From an archaeon (GTDB lineage: Archaea > Nanobdellota > Nanobdellia > Pacearchaeales > GW2011-AR1), in contig JAIORZ010000002.1 in assembly GCA_021107855.1 (NCBI GenBank), positions 181,425-245,424 on the forward strand: DNA of 64,000 nt. The letters run 5' to 3'. Position numbers and translations under genes: made by a program. Below are positions 1 to 7,559 of the stretch, piece by piece. Below the pieces are notes generated by a model, which saw nothing but the letters and a program-made list of their open reading frames with translations, ran no database searches and was not told where the DNA came from. Each line of letters starts with the position of its first letter. The stretch's first letter is position 1.

Positions 1-432
1 GAAAGTGAAGCCAGAGAAAACCTTGGTTTTCTAGGCAAACAAATCCCAAACAAAACCATGGAGAATGTATCAACAATCCAATTCGAAGACTTCACAAAAT
101 TAGACCTCCGAGTCGCCCAAATCGAAAATGCAGAAAACATCGAAGGCGCCGACAAACTCTACAAACTCTCCCTAGACGTAGGCGAACTAGGAAAACGAAC
201 AATCTGCGCAGGAATAAAAGAGTTCTACAAAGCCGACGACCTCAAAGGAAAAAAAATCATAATCATCGCAAACCTAGCCCCACGAAAACTCCGAGGAATA
301 GAATCCCAAGGAATGCTCCTAGCCGCTTCCAGCAAAGAAGGCTCACCAGAGTCATGCCCGTCGAGGGCCAAAAAAACACTTTCCCTAATTTCCCCAGACC
401 AAGACATCGCGTCGGGAAGCACAGTAGGCTAA
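1..432 (+). CDS. metG: C-terminal part of methionyl-tRNA synthetase (tRNA-binding domain), 5' truncated by window edge
   Basis: The frame is open from base 1, so the listed ATG at 58 is probably internal. What is visible is an EMAPII-like tRNA-binding OB domain, with KLDLRVAQI near the start and LRGIESQGMLLAA near the end, as found at the C-terminus of MetRS or as its free beta subunit. It would hold tRNA for the aminoacylation domain. Between GMLLAASSKEG and LSLISPD, where family members run straight through, there are about ten extra residues (SPESCPSRA) encoded by a short repeat that recurs in this window. MetRS is the best call. A free tRNA-binding protein starting at 58 remains possible because the catalytic domain lies outside the window. 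Confidence 0.75.
   Translation, partial: ESEARENLGFLGKQIPNKTMENVSTIQFEDFTKLDLRVAQIENAENIEGADKLYKLSLDVGELGKRTICAGIKEFYKADDLKGKKIIIIANLAPRKLRGIESQGMLLAASSKEGSPESCPSRAKKTLSLISPDQDIASGSTVG
340..372 (+). repeat. Dispersed hairpin repeat, copy A (inside MetRS gene)
   Basis: The segment contains TCACCAGAGTCAT followed by GCCC-gtcga-GGGC and CAAA. Its first 19 bases (GGCTCACCAGAGTCATGCC) recur exactly at 61951-61982 on the other strand, and the 13-base core recurs at 10710-10743. It is read in frame here and adds about ten residues to a conserved domain. Confidence 0.75.
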
Positions 433-833
433 AAAGAACAAACAGAATATTTTTTCACACTATCCGCAGGAATATAAAAAGAACCTTTCCCAATCCAATT
501 CGCGTTATCAGGAAATTCGACAAATAATTCAAGATTATCCCCCTTCTTCAAAGCAGTAGTTAAATCTCTCCCAAAAAGAAATCTGTCAATTTTCCAAACT
601 CCCCCTTCAGCCCATCTATCCAATCTTCCCTTTATTTCATCAGAATTAACAGAACAGCCAATTTCTTTTGTGGCAAAATCATAAACCCTAAATGGAACAA
701 CCGAATACTCTCCATTAAAACTAATCCCAAAATCAGATTCAGCGTCAGGTATCTCTCCTCTTAAGTATAAATCAACAACGACATTATTAGCTCCCCAAAA
801 AATTTTCTCACTAAGCTTACTCATATCTCCCAT
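429..833 (-). CDS. Hypothetical protein, 134 aa
   Basis: No family is recognised. The protein has no signal peptide or membrane segment and looks like a small beta-rich globular domain (NNVVVDLYLRGEIPD, GEYSVVPFRVYDF). The ORF track starts at 848, but a TATA-like TTTATAAATAAG lies at about 853-867 on this strand. That puts transcription start near 834, so ATG 833 (MGDMSKLSEK) as a leaderless start fits better. It converges on the MetRS gene and the stop codons overlap by a few bases. It could be a structural or enzyme domain; nothing around it indicates a job. Confidence 0.55.
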   Translation of the reverse strand: MGDMSKLSEKIFWGANNVVVDLYLRGEIPDAESDFGISFNGEYSVVPFRVYDFATKEIGCSVNSDEIKGRLDRWAEGGVWKIDRFLFGRDLTTALKKGDNLELFVEFPDNANWIGKGSFYIPADSVKKYSVCSF

Positions 834-888
834 AAACAACAATAACATATCTTATTTATAAAAATAGTTATATCCCGATATACGCAAT

Positions 889-1539
889 TCATCCACTATT
901 ATTCAATTTCCCAACAATCTTCCCCAACCCATAAAAATCCCTAACAATAAAATCCGGCTCCTCCTCCTTAATCCTATCCAACGTAGAAAACGAACACTTA
1001 TTATGAATAGCAACCGCAACGCACCCAGCCTCCCGCGCGAACTCAATATCCGAAAACCTATCCCCAACATAAATAACCTCACACGGCTTCAACTTCATTT
1101 TCTTAAACAAAGCACTCATCATATCATCCTTATGCTTAAACCTCTCCGCACCATAAACCTCCGTAAACAAACCCTCAATCCTCAATTTCTTTATAGAAGC
1201 TTTCAAAAAATCATCCCTAGAATTAGAAATGACATACATCGGCATCCCTTCCCCCTTCATCTTCCAAAGCGGCTTCAAAGAAACACACGGACGAATCCCA
1301 CCAGCGACAGCCATCTCAGTAAAATACGTATAAAATTTATCACGAATCGCCTCAACATCCTTAACCTTCAAACCCAACATCTTAAGCATCCCCTTCATCT
1401 TAACCCCAAGCAAACTCATCAACCTCTTCTCATCAAAATCATAACCAAATTCCTCAAGCGTCCTCACCAGCGAATTAAAAGCAATCATCCTAGCGTCGCT
1501 AATCGTCCCATCAAAATCAAAAAAAATCGTTTTAATCAT
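889..1539 (-). CDS. HAD-superfamily hydrolase (phosphoglycolate phosphatase-like)
   Basis: The N-terminus FFDFDGTISD is HAD motif I (DxDGT), with the nucleophile and acid aspartates at about residues 8 and 10. Motif II is the serine/threonine region VISNS near residue 105. Motif III/IV is VGDRFSDIEFAREAG near residue 160. The helical cap inserted after motif I is typical of PGP/beta-PGM-like phosphatases, and 216 aa is normal for the family. It should dephosphorylate a small phosphorylated metabolite in the cytoplasm; the substrate cannot be read from sequence. It is divergent from the PIN-receiver gene, sharing a 59-bp intergenic region with a TATA box facing each way. Confidence 0.85.
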   Translation of the reverse strand: MIKTIFFDFDGTISDARMIAFNSLVRTLEEFGYDFDEKRLMSLLGVKMKGMLKMLGLKVKDVEAIRDKFYTYFTEMAVAGGIRPCVSLKPLWKMKGEGMPMYVISNSRDDFLKASIKKLRIEGLFTEVYGAERFKHKDDMMSALFKKMKLKPCEVIYVGDRFSDIEFAREAGCVAVAIHNKCSFSTLDRIKEEEPDFIVRDFYGLGKIVGKLNNSG

Positions 1540-1557
1540 CCCAATAATACCATACTA

Positions 1558-1582
1558 CACTAAATAAAACTTTTTATAAGAA
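1558..1582. promoter_or_regulatory. Divergent promoter pair
   Basis: TTTTTATAAG at about 1571-1580 is a TATA box placed correctly for a near-leaderless plus-strand start at 1599. The overlapping TTTTATTTAG on the minus strand is placed for ATG 1539. This call rests on spacing only. Confidence 0.5.
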
Positions 1583-1598
1583 TTCCCCAAGTAACTAC

Positions 1599-2564
1599 AT
1601 GAACGGCAACCCAAGAATCAACTTCAACACCCTACTTAAAACATATAATGTAACAGTCTGGGACACCTGCGCGATTCTCCAATATCTCGATAAAACAAAA
1701 GACCCCGTAAAAGACCCCTCATTTATGGGAAAACTGGCAGAAAAAATAAAAGAAGGACACATATGTGTTATACCCCAAGCAATTATAAAAGAACTAGAAA
1801 CACACAAGCCAATATATTTTACAGGACGGAAGAACAAAGAAAAACTAATAGAAACATACAACAACTTCTACCAAAAAAACCAACTCTATTTAGACGAGCA
1901 AAAAGTAGAAAAAGAGATTGCCAAGGAATCCATAAAATATGCCTGGCACAAAATATCCTACCCAGATTTAGCAGTCTTCGAACACGCAAAAATTTTCAGC
2001 GAGAAAAGAATCCCAACAGCAATAATTTCAAACGACATGGGATTAAGTAAAGTCTGGAATGAATATGTAAAAGAAACCAGAACCCCAAACTCAATTCTAG
2101 GATTTCTCCCAAGACTAGAAGGACTCCTTTTTGAATTATTCCAAAATAGGATGAAGAGAGGTAAGAATCACATATTAATAAACGACCGCGTAACAATATT
2201 AGACGACATAGAAAAATGGAGAAAAGTTACCACAAATAACCTATCCCATTATGGATGTAATAAAATAACCTACTTCAAAAACAAAAACAACATCATAGAA
2301 ACATACCAATCAAATAATATCCAAACACCAAATATTGCCTTTTTGGATATAAATCTAAATCCAAAAGACCCTCAAAACAAAGAAGGACTAAGGGTCTGTC
2401 AATTCTTCAAAGAAACTATCCCAAACACAACAATAGTAGCAATGAGTTCCCTAGAAAACATAGCACAAGAAGCCAAAAAAAGCGGAGCAAATTTCATCAT
2501 ACAAAAAAAGAACTTCGTCCAAGATTTCGACACATTTGTTCAACAATACACGGAAAGATTATGA
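1599..2564 (+). CDS. PIN-domain nuclease fused to a CheY-like receiver domain
   Basis: Residues 15-150 form a PIN domain. The acidic residues are D22 (VWDTC), E65 (IIKELE), D123 (YPDLAVF) and D146 (SNDMG), the usual metal-binding set of PIN ribonucleases. Residues 195-321 read as a response-regulator receiver: the acidic pair D202-D203 (TILDD), a phospho-acceptor D250 (FLDINL), S283/S284 at the switch position (VAMSS) and K303 (IIQKK). All key receiver residues are present, so phosphorylation could control cleavage. No histidine kinase is seen in the window. The next gene overlaps by ATGA, suggesting co-translation. The PIN and receiver assignments are from motifs; RNase activity is inferred. 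Confidence 0.75.
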   Translation: MNGNPRINFNTLLKTYNVTVWDTCAILQYLDKTKDPVKDPSFMGKLAEKIKEGHICVIPQAIIKELETHKPIYFTGRKNKEKLIETYNNFYQKNQLYLDEQKVEKEIAKESIKYAWHKISYPDLAVFEHAKIFSEKRIPTAIISNDMGLSKVWNEYVKETRTPNSILGFLPRLEGLLFELFQNRMKRGKNHILINDRVTILDDIEKWRKVTTNNLSHYGCNKITYFKNKNNIIETYQSNNIQTPNIAFLDINLNPKDPQNKEGLRVCQFFKETIPNTTIVAMSSLENIAQEAKKSGANFIIQKKNFVQDFDTFVQQYTERL

Positions 2565-3031
2565 TAAACCTAATGAAGTATACCTACCTAATGCAAACAG
2601 ACAAAATAGACAAAGAACTCACCCGCCTCTGGGAAAGATACCAAAAAATTCTAGACAACCCAAATTCAACATGGGAAGACACCAACGAAGCAAGAGCAAT
2701 CCTCTTCATGACGGGAAATCTATACCTCGAACAAATCTCAACAGAAGCAATCGAAAAAAGACTAAAACATCTTGAAAAAGATTTCAGAATTATAGAATTT
2801 CTCCACATAATAGATTCTGAATCTCCACGATTAAAAGAACTAAGAACATGTCCCAAATTCAAAGAACTAGAAACATTCTACCGCATAATAAAAAAACACA
2901 AAAACAAACACACCAAAGGTAAATTTTATCTAGACGAAGAAAGATTTATACAAAGATATAGAAAATTAAGTCCCGATAAAAAATCCAAAGTAGGATATAA
3001 AGGATATTTTGACAAACACTTTCTCGACTAA
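2561..3031 (+). CDS. Hypothetical helical protein, partner of PIN-receiver
   Basis: The start overlaps the stop of the PIN-receiver gene as ATGA, the strongest sign of coupling in this region. The 156-aa product is charged and mostly helical (WERYQKILDNP, TEAIEKRLKHLEKDF), with no membrane segment or metal-binding motif, and I do not recognise the family. Given the tight coupling it may bind or restrain the PIN-receiver protein, but its size exceeds most antitoxins and no DNA-binding motif is visible. It converges on the receptor-like gene, whose stop is immediately adjacent. Confidence 0.6.
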   Translation: MINLMKYTYLMQTDKIDKELTRLWERYQKILDNPNSTWEDTNEARAILFMTGNLYLEQISTEAIEKRLKHLEKDFRIIEFLHIIDSESPRLKELRTCPKFKELETFYRIIKKHKNKHTKGKFYLDEERFIQRYRKLSPDKKSKVGYKGYFDKHFLD

Positions 3032-5170
3032 CTAAGAATGCTTACTCCTCTTCAACAACTCCTTCAACCTCGCCGCATCCCCGCTCCTATCCTTAATCTC
3101 GCCAACAACATAAGTCGCATTCTCCCCAATCTCCTTCCCCTTCTTCACCTTCAAGTCCCGCAACAATTTCTTCCTCACAACATCCGACACAATAACCTTA
3201 GCAGAATCAATATCACTCATCCTCTTCGCAAAAGAAATCGTATTCCCAATACTCGTATATTTCAACTTATCCTTCTCTTTCGAAGCCACCAAATCCCCAG
3301 CATGAACTCCAACTCCAAAATCAACCTTATCCTCAAACTTTTTATTATACACTTCCAATTTCTTGACAATTTTCATTCCACACCGAGTCGCCAAAATCTC
3401 ATTCCCATAAGTCCGCGTAATAAGTGGGTTAAACACAACAAAAATATAATCCCCCCTCCAATCAATCACTCCCTTCCCTTTCGCATCATCAACAATTTTT
3501 CTCAAAGCCTCTCTCCCCGCATCGCCCAAATCCCCATGATTCTTAATCCCAACAGAAACAACACCAGACACTTGCTTCTCACCCTTCAAAACCAAAGCAG
3601 ATTCCGCTTCCATCTTTTCCTTCCGAGTAAAATCAACCATCGTCTTATCCTCATGACTATAATTCTTCACATCAAGACCCTGAACCGCAGGCGATTTATG
3701 TGTAAAATTCAAACTATCATCCATATGCGACTTAACCCCATTAGGAACCCCCTTCTTAACCTTCTTCCCAATATGCGCCCTAGCCCGATGCAATTTCGCC
3801 ACCTTCCTCCTCCAGGGGAACTTATTCGCAACCTTCATAATCTTAGCCTTCCACCCCTTAGCAAATTTAATAGTCCTCGTCTTCCTATATTTCATCAACA
3901 AAACCACCCCAACTCCCCCTAAAATCAAAATCAAAAAAATATAAACAACAGGATATCTAAAAACCCCACCATTCCCAAAATCCTTAAGCGAAATCGCATT
4001 CCCTGTCAACAAAACCTGCCGACTAATAGAAGTCTCCCCGTCATCAATCAGAACATCATACTCACCATTCGGCGCACCAACCTTGAACTTCCGAATTTCA
4101 CCAGCCCCAATATTCAACTCCAACGTTATTATCTCATCCCCAATAGTAACATCAATCGTCCTATCGTACAAAACATTCCCAACATTTCTCACACTCAAAA
4201 TCGAATCCTCAAAATCGAACACAACTTTCTGCAGACCTGCCATCTCAAATTCCCGAACCTCTTCCAAATCATCAAACGAGCCAACTATCCTCCAAACACC
4301 AACACTTGAATTCAAAGCAAAATCAATAGCACTAAATTCCCCAGCCTGAACAATCGCATCAACCACATCACCATCCGGAGAAATAATTTTCAAAGAAACA
4401 AGTCCGCCCATTTCAACACCTGACTGGTCAAAAGCCTCAATCCCAATCGTAAAATTTTCTCCAGGAGTAGCCACCACGTCGGACAAACTCATAATCAAAG
4501 AAGTCGCAATCTGATTCACCTCGTACGAAACGACACCCTCCCCAGAATTCAAAACACCATCCTTTCCAGAATCATAAGCACGAACCGTCAAAATATAGGT
4601 CCCAGCCTCTGCCGTTTCCGGAATAACAAAACTCTCACTCACCTTTCCCTCTTCAATAGCCTTAGTAAAAGAACTAGCATTCAACCCCTCGACAAACCCA
4701 TCCAACTCTACCCCATTCTTCTTAACAGCCTCAATATCAACACTAACACTCTCACCAGGATTATACGAAGTCCTATCCAAAGAAACACGAACAATCACAT
4801 CATCACTTATATCAAAAATTTTAGTAGACGCGACATCCGACCCTAAAGACGAAACAACCTGACAACTCCCAATAATTCCCTTCAAATCCAGAATCTCCAA
4901 ATCCTCTCTATCTAAAATCTTATACGGAATAGAATAACTCTGATCCTCATCAGCCGAAAAAGCCCGAGCCGAAATCCTCACCAAATTAATCGAACTATTC
5001 CCACAAACCAAATCAATATTCAAGTTCCCATTACTCGTCCCACGCAATCCCTCAACCTCAATATACAACCGGTCTCCCAAATTATAAACATCCATCGGCT
5101 CACTAATCGAAATATCCGCCAAGACCCCATACCCCATCAGAACAACCAACAGCAACACTAACCTTCTCAT
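3032..5170 (-). CDS. Membrane receptor-like protein with extracellular beta domains and degenerate class III cyclase domain
   Basis: The listed first codon is TTG; ATG 5170 gives MRRLVLLLVVLMGYGVLADI, a clear signal peptide. Residues 25-390 are repeated Ig-like/MG2-like beta domains (SYNPGESVSVDIEAV; TPGENFTIGIEAF). A single membrane span follows at about 405-427 (VVYIFLILILGGVGVVLL), then a basic cytoplasmic stretch. Residues 550-690 match the class III nucleotidyl cyclase fold: FGVGVHAGDLV, KLKYTSIGNTISFAKRM, KVIVSDVVRKKLL. The first metal aspartate is missing (VVSVGIKNHG), the second remains (RGDYIFVVF), and the catalytic asparagine is serine while the arginine is kept. It therefore probably senses an external ligand but acts inside as a pseudo-cyclase or altered enzyme. 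Confidence 0.7.
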   Translation of the reverse strand: MRRLVLLLVVLMGYGVLADISISEPMDVYNLGDRLYIEVEGLRGTSNGNLNIDLVCGNSSINLVRISARAFSADEDQSYSIPYKILDREDLEILDLKGIIGSCQVVSSLGSDVASTKIFDISDDVIVRVSLDRTSYNPGESVSVDIEAVKKNGVELDGFVEGLNASSFTKAIEEGKVSESFVIPETAEAGTYILTVRAYDSGKDGVLNSGEGVVSYEVNQIATSLIMSLSDVVATPGENFTIGIEAFDQSGVEMGGLVSLKIISPDGDVVDAIVQAGEFSAIDFALNSSVGVWRIVGSFDDLEEVREFEMAGLQKVVFDFEDSILSVRNVGNVLYDRTIDVTIGDEIITLELNIGAGEIRKFKVGAPNGEYDVLIDDGETSISRQVLLTGNAISLKDFGNGGVFRYPVVYIFLILILGGVGVVLLMKYRKTRTIKFAKGWKAKIMKVANKFPWRRKVAKLHRARAHIGKKVKKGVPNGVKSHMDDSLNFTHKSPAVQGLDVKNYSHEDKTMVDFTRKEKMEAESALVLKGEKQVSGVVSVGIKNHGDLGDAGREALRKIVDDAKGKGVIDWRGDYIFVVFNPLITRTYGNEILATRCGMKIVKKLEVYNKKFEDKVDFGVGVHAGDLVASKEKDKLKYTSIGNTISFAKRMSDIDSAKVIVSDVVRKKLLRDLKVKKGKEIGENATYVVGEIKDRSGDAARLKELLKRSKHS

Positions 5171-5241
5171 ACCCAAAATACGCTCTCCTACTATATAAAT
5201 ATTATGAACAAATTTATAAATCTCCCGTTACTGTCTTTACC

Positions 5242-6360
5242 ATGACAAAAACAAAAGTCAATCCCTACGAAGTCCAAGGCGAAATCAACTACGACCGATT
5301 AATCAAAGAATTCGGCATAAAAAAAATCGACAAAGAACTTTTAACCCGAATCAAAAAAATCACAGGCGAAATCCACCCTTACCTAAGACGAGAAATCTTC
5401 TTCGCACACCGAGACCTCGAAAAACTCCTAGACGCATACGAATCAGGACAAAAATTCTTCCTCTACACGGGGTGCGGACCATCAGGACCAATCCACCTAG
5501 GACACTACTCCGTCTGGAGCTTCGTAAAATGGCTACAAGACAAATTCGACGTCGAACTCTGGTTCCAATTCACAGACGATGAAAAATTCCTCTACCTAAA
5601 AAACAAAACATACGAAGAAATCCAAGATTGGACAAAACAAAACATGTTAGATGTAGCAGCACTAGGATTCAACCCAGAAAAAACCCACTTCCTAATCGAC
5701 ACAAAACACGCAGACATAATGTATCCCGAAGCAATCAGGGTCGCAAAAAAAATAACATTCTCAACAATTAAAGCTTCATTCGGATTCACAGATTCAAACA
5801 ACATTGGCTCAATCTTCTACACAGCAATGCAAACCGTCCCAATCTTTCTACCAAATGTCCTCAACAAAAAATCGGAATACTGCCTAATCCCACTAGCGAT
5901 AGACCAAGACCCACACTTCCGAATCTCCAGAGACGTAGTTCAAAAACTCGGTCACAAAAAACCCACAATCCTACACGCAAAATTCATGTCACCCCTAACA
6001 GGAGCCACCGGAAAATCAAGCAGCTCAAATTCCTCAAAAACAATCCTCATGACAGACTCCCCTTCCACAATCAAAACCAAAATCAACAAATACGCATTTT
6101 CAGGCGGACAAGAGACAACCGAAGAGCATCGGAAAAAAGGCGGAAACACAGAAACAGACGTCGCATGCCAATGGCTAAAATATTTTGAATGGGATGACGA
6201 AAAATTAGAAAAAATATACAAAGAATACTCCTCGGGCAAACTCCTCTCAGGGGAAGTTAAAGCAATTCTAATCGAGAAAATAAATGGAATATTGTCAGAA
6301 CATCAAGAACGTAGAAAAGATGCAGAGAACCAATTAGATAAATTTATTTTTAAAAGTTAG
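5242..6360 (+). CDS. trpS: Tryptophanyl-tRNA synthetase
   Basis: This class I synthetase charges tRNA-Trp. The HIGH-type signature is GPSGPIHLGHY at about residues 83-93, and the KMSKS loop is represented by GKSSSS near residue 257, the form seen in archaeal/eukaryotic TrpRS. AIDQDPHFRISRDV and FTDDEKFLY fit the Trp/Tyr synthetase core. The length, 372 aa, matches archaeal enzymes. A TATA-like TTTATAAATC about 25 bp upstream suggests a short leader. It is divergent from the receptor-like gene. No oddities are seen. Confidence 0.95.
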   Translation: MTKTKVNPYEVQGEINYDRLIKEFGIKKIDKELLTRIKKITGEIHPYLRREIFFAHRDLEKLLDAYESGQKFFLYTGCGPSGPIHLGHYSVWSFVKWLQDKFDVELWFQFTDDEKFLYLKNKTYEEIQDWTKQNMLDVAALGFNPEKTHFLIDTKHADIMYPEAIRVAKKITFSTIKASFGFTDSNNIGSIFYTAMQTVPIFLPNVLNKKSEYCLIPLAIDQDPHFRISRDVVQKLGHKKPTILHAKFMSPLTGATGKSSSSNSSKTILMTDSPSTIKTKINKYAFSGGQETTEEHRKKGGNTETDVACQWLKYFEWDDEKLEKIYKEYSSGKLLSGEVKAILIEKINGILSEHQERRKDAENQLDKFIFKS

Positions 6361-6365
6361 AATAA

Positions 6366-6731
6366 TTAATTACTAGGCGAAATATCTTTAAGCTTATTCG
6401 GCAAAACATACTGACCCTCATACTTGATATTGTATTTTCTTCCTTTTGTTAATCCCTTAGGATTCCCCTCAATTGAAAAACAAGAATTCAAATCGTCCTG
6501 ATTTTCTTTAAACATTAATATTTTATCAGGTCTATCCAAAGTAGCTCCCGCATAAAACAGATTCTGCTTCGTCCTTGTAGGTCCTTCTATAAAATAATCT
6601 AAAGCAGTAGCCACAGATATAATTGCACCAAGGGCAAGAACACATTTAAACAACCCTCCCGTCTTCGGAGTTTCCTGAGTTCTACCAGATTGATATTCTA
6701 CAGATTTTGGAATATCACTATAATCTTTCAT
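6366..6731 (-). CDS. Single-pass membrane protein of unknown function
   Basis: One hydrophobic segment (GLFKCVLALGAIISVATALDYF, about residues 31-52) follows a polar N-terminus. The C-terminal part contains KGRKYNIKYEGQYV, which may form a small beta unit. The ORF track starts at 6746, but a TATA box (TTTATATATC, about 6750-6760) points to leaderless start ATG 6731 (MKDYSDIPK), giving 121 aa. It converges on trpS with five bases between the stops. I recognise no family. Small proteins of this layout are common in DPANN genomes and mostly uncharacterised. Confidence 0.5.
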   Translation of the reverse strand: MKDYSDIPKSVEYQSGRTQETPKTGGLFKCVLALGAIISVATALDYFIEGPTRTKQNLFYAGATLDRPDKILMFKENQDDLNSCFSIEGNPKGLTKGRKYNIKYEGQYVLPNKLKDISPSN

Positions 6732-6775
6732 ACCAATCCCAACCATCCAAGATATATAAACCTTTCGTTTTGTAA

Positions 6776-7510
6776 CTATTCTGCCGTAACAACACTAGCC
6801 GGCCCCACCTGACTCTCCAAAACCTCAATCCCCCCATCCCCAATCTTCATCCCAACAGCCTTCCTCTCATGAGCCGTCCTCCTCATCTTCGCAATCCGAA
6901 CCGCCCTATCCCCAATCCCAGCAACCCCAGACTCATAAAAAACACTAACCGAATCACTAAGAAATCTCAAAATATCCGTCTTCGTCCACTCACCATCCTG
7001 AGTCATACCCATCTCCCCTTCCAAACTCTCATCAACAAAAACCGTCGTCACCTTAAACCGCTTCATCAAACTCGACAACTCAAAAATCGTCTCACGAATC
7101 TTCCCCCCATCACTCAAATTCAAAGCCAAAACCGAAATCGGGTCAAAACAAATCCTCCTAACATGATTCTGCGCAATAATACTCGTCAACTCCTTCGTCA
7201 ACTCATCAATCCCAGTCTGCGGCGAAAACCTCATAAATTTAATCTTCCCCTCCTCGCTCAACTTCGAAAAATCCCAACCATGCGCCATCCCATCATTCAA
7301 AGTCTCAACAATATCCGGCTCAAAACTACAATACAAACCATTCTCACTAAATTGCGTCACGCCATTCCAAAGAAACTGCAACAAAAAAGTACTCTTCCCT
7401 GAACCCGGACCGCCGACAATCAAATTATCACTATTCCTCACAAACCCCCCGTTACAAAGCTTATCAAAACCAACAACTCCAGTCGGACACCGGTCAATTA
7501 CATCACCCAT
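6776..7510 (-). CDS. KaiC-like RecA-superfamily ATPase
   Basis: The N-terminal PTGVVGFDKLCNGGF is the typical KaiC/GvpD/RadA-like lead-in, followed by Walker A GGPGSGKST at about residues 33-41 and a Walker B-like region RRICFDPISVL near residue 130. At 244 aa it is a single-domain KaiC protein, as often found in several copies in archaea, where they act as ATP-dependent regulators or pilus/archaellum switch factors. A second KaiC-like gene sits in the pilus operon at 16.8 kb. It is divergent from thrS. The exact role cannot be set from sequence. Confidence 0.85.
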   Translation of the reverse strand: MGDVIDRCPTGVVGFDKLCNGGFVRNSDNLIVGGPGSGKSTFLLQFLWNGVTQFSENGLYCSFEPDIVETLNDGMAHGWDFSKLSEEGKIKFMRFSPQTGIDELTKELTSIIAQNHVRRICFDPISVLALNLSDGGKIRETIFELSSLMKRFKVTTVFVDESLEGEMGMTQDGEWTKTDILRFLSDSVSVFYESGVAGIGDRAVRIAKMRRTAHERKAVGMKIGDGGIEVLESQVGPASVVTAE

Positions 7511-7559
7511 AACAAGACATAGTATAAATCTTTATAAATTATCCTTTTCTTCCTCTTCT

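Noticed and set aside
1003-1563. 186-aa plus-strand ORF opposite the HAD gene
   Set aside because: Antisense shadow with His/Asn/Arg/Pro-rich composition; the HAD gene has all motifs.
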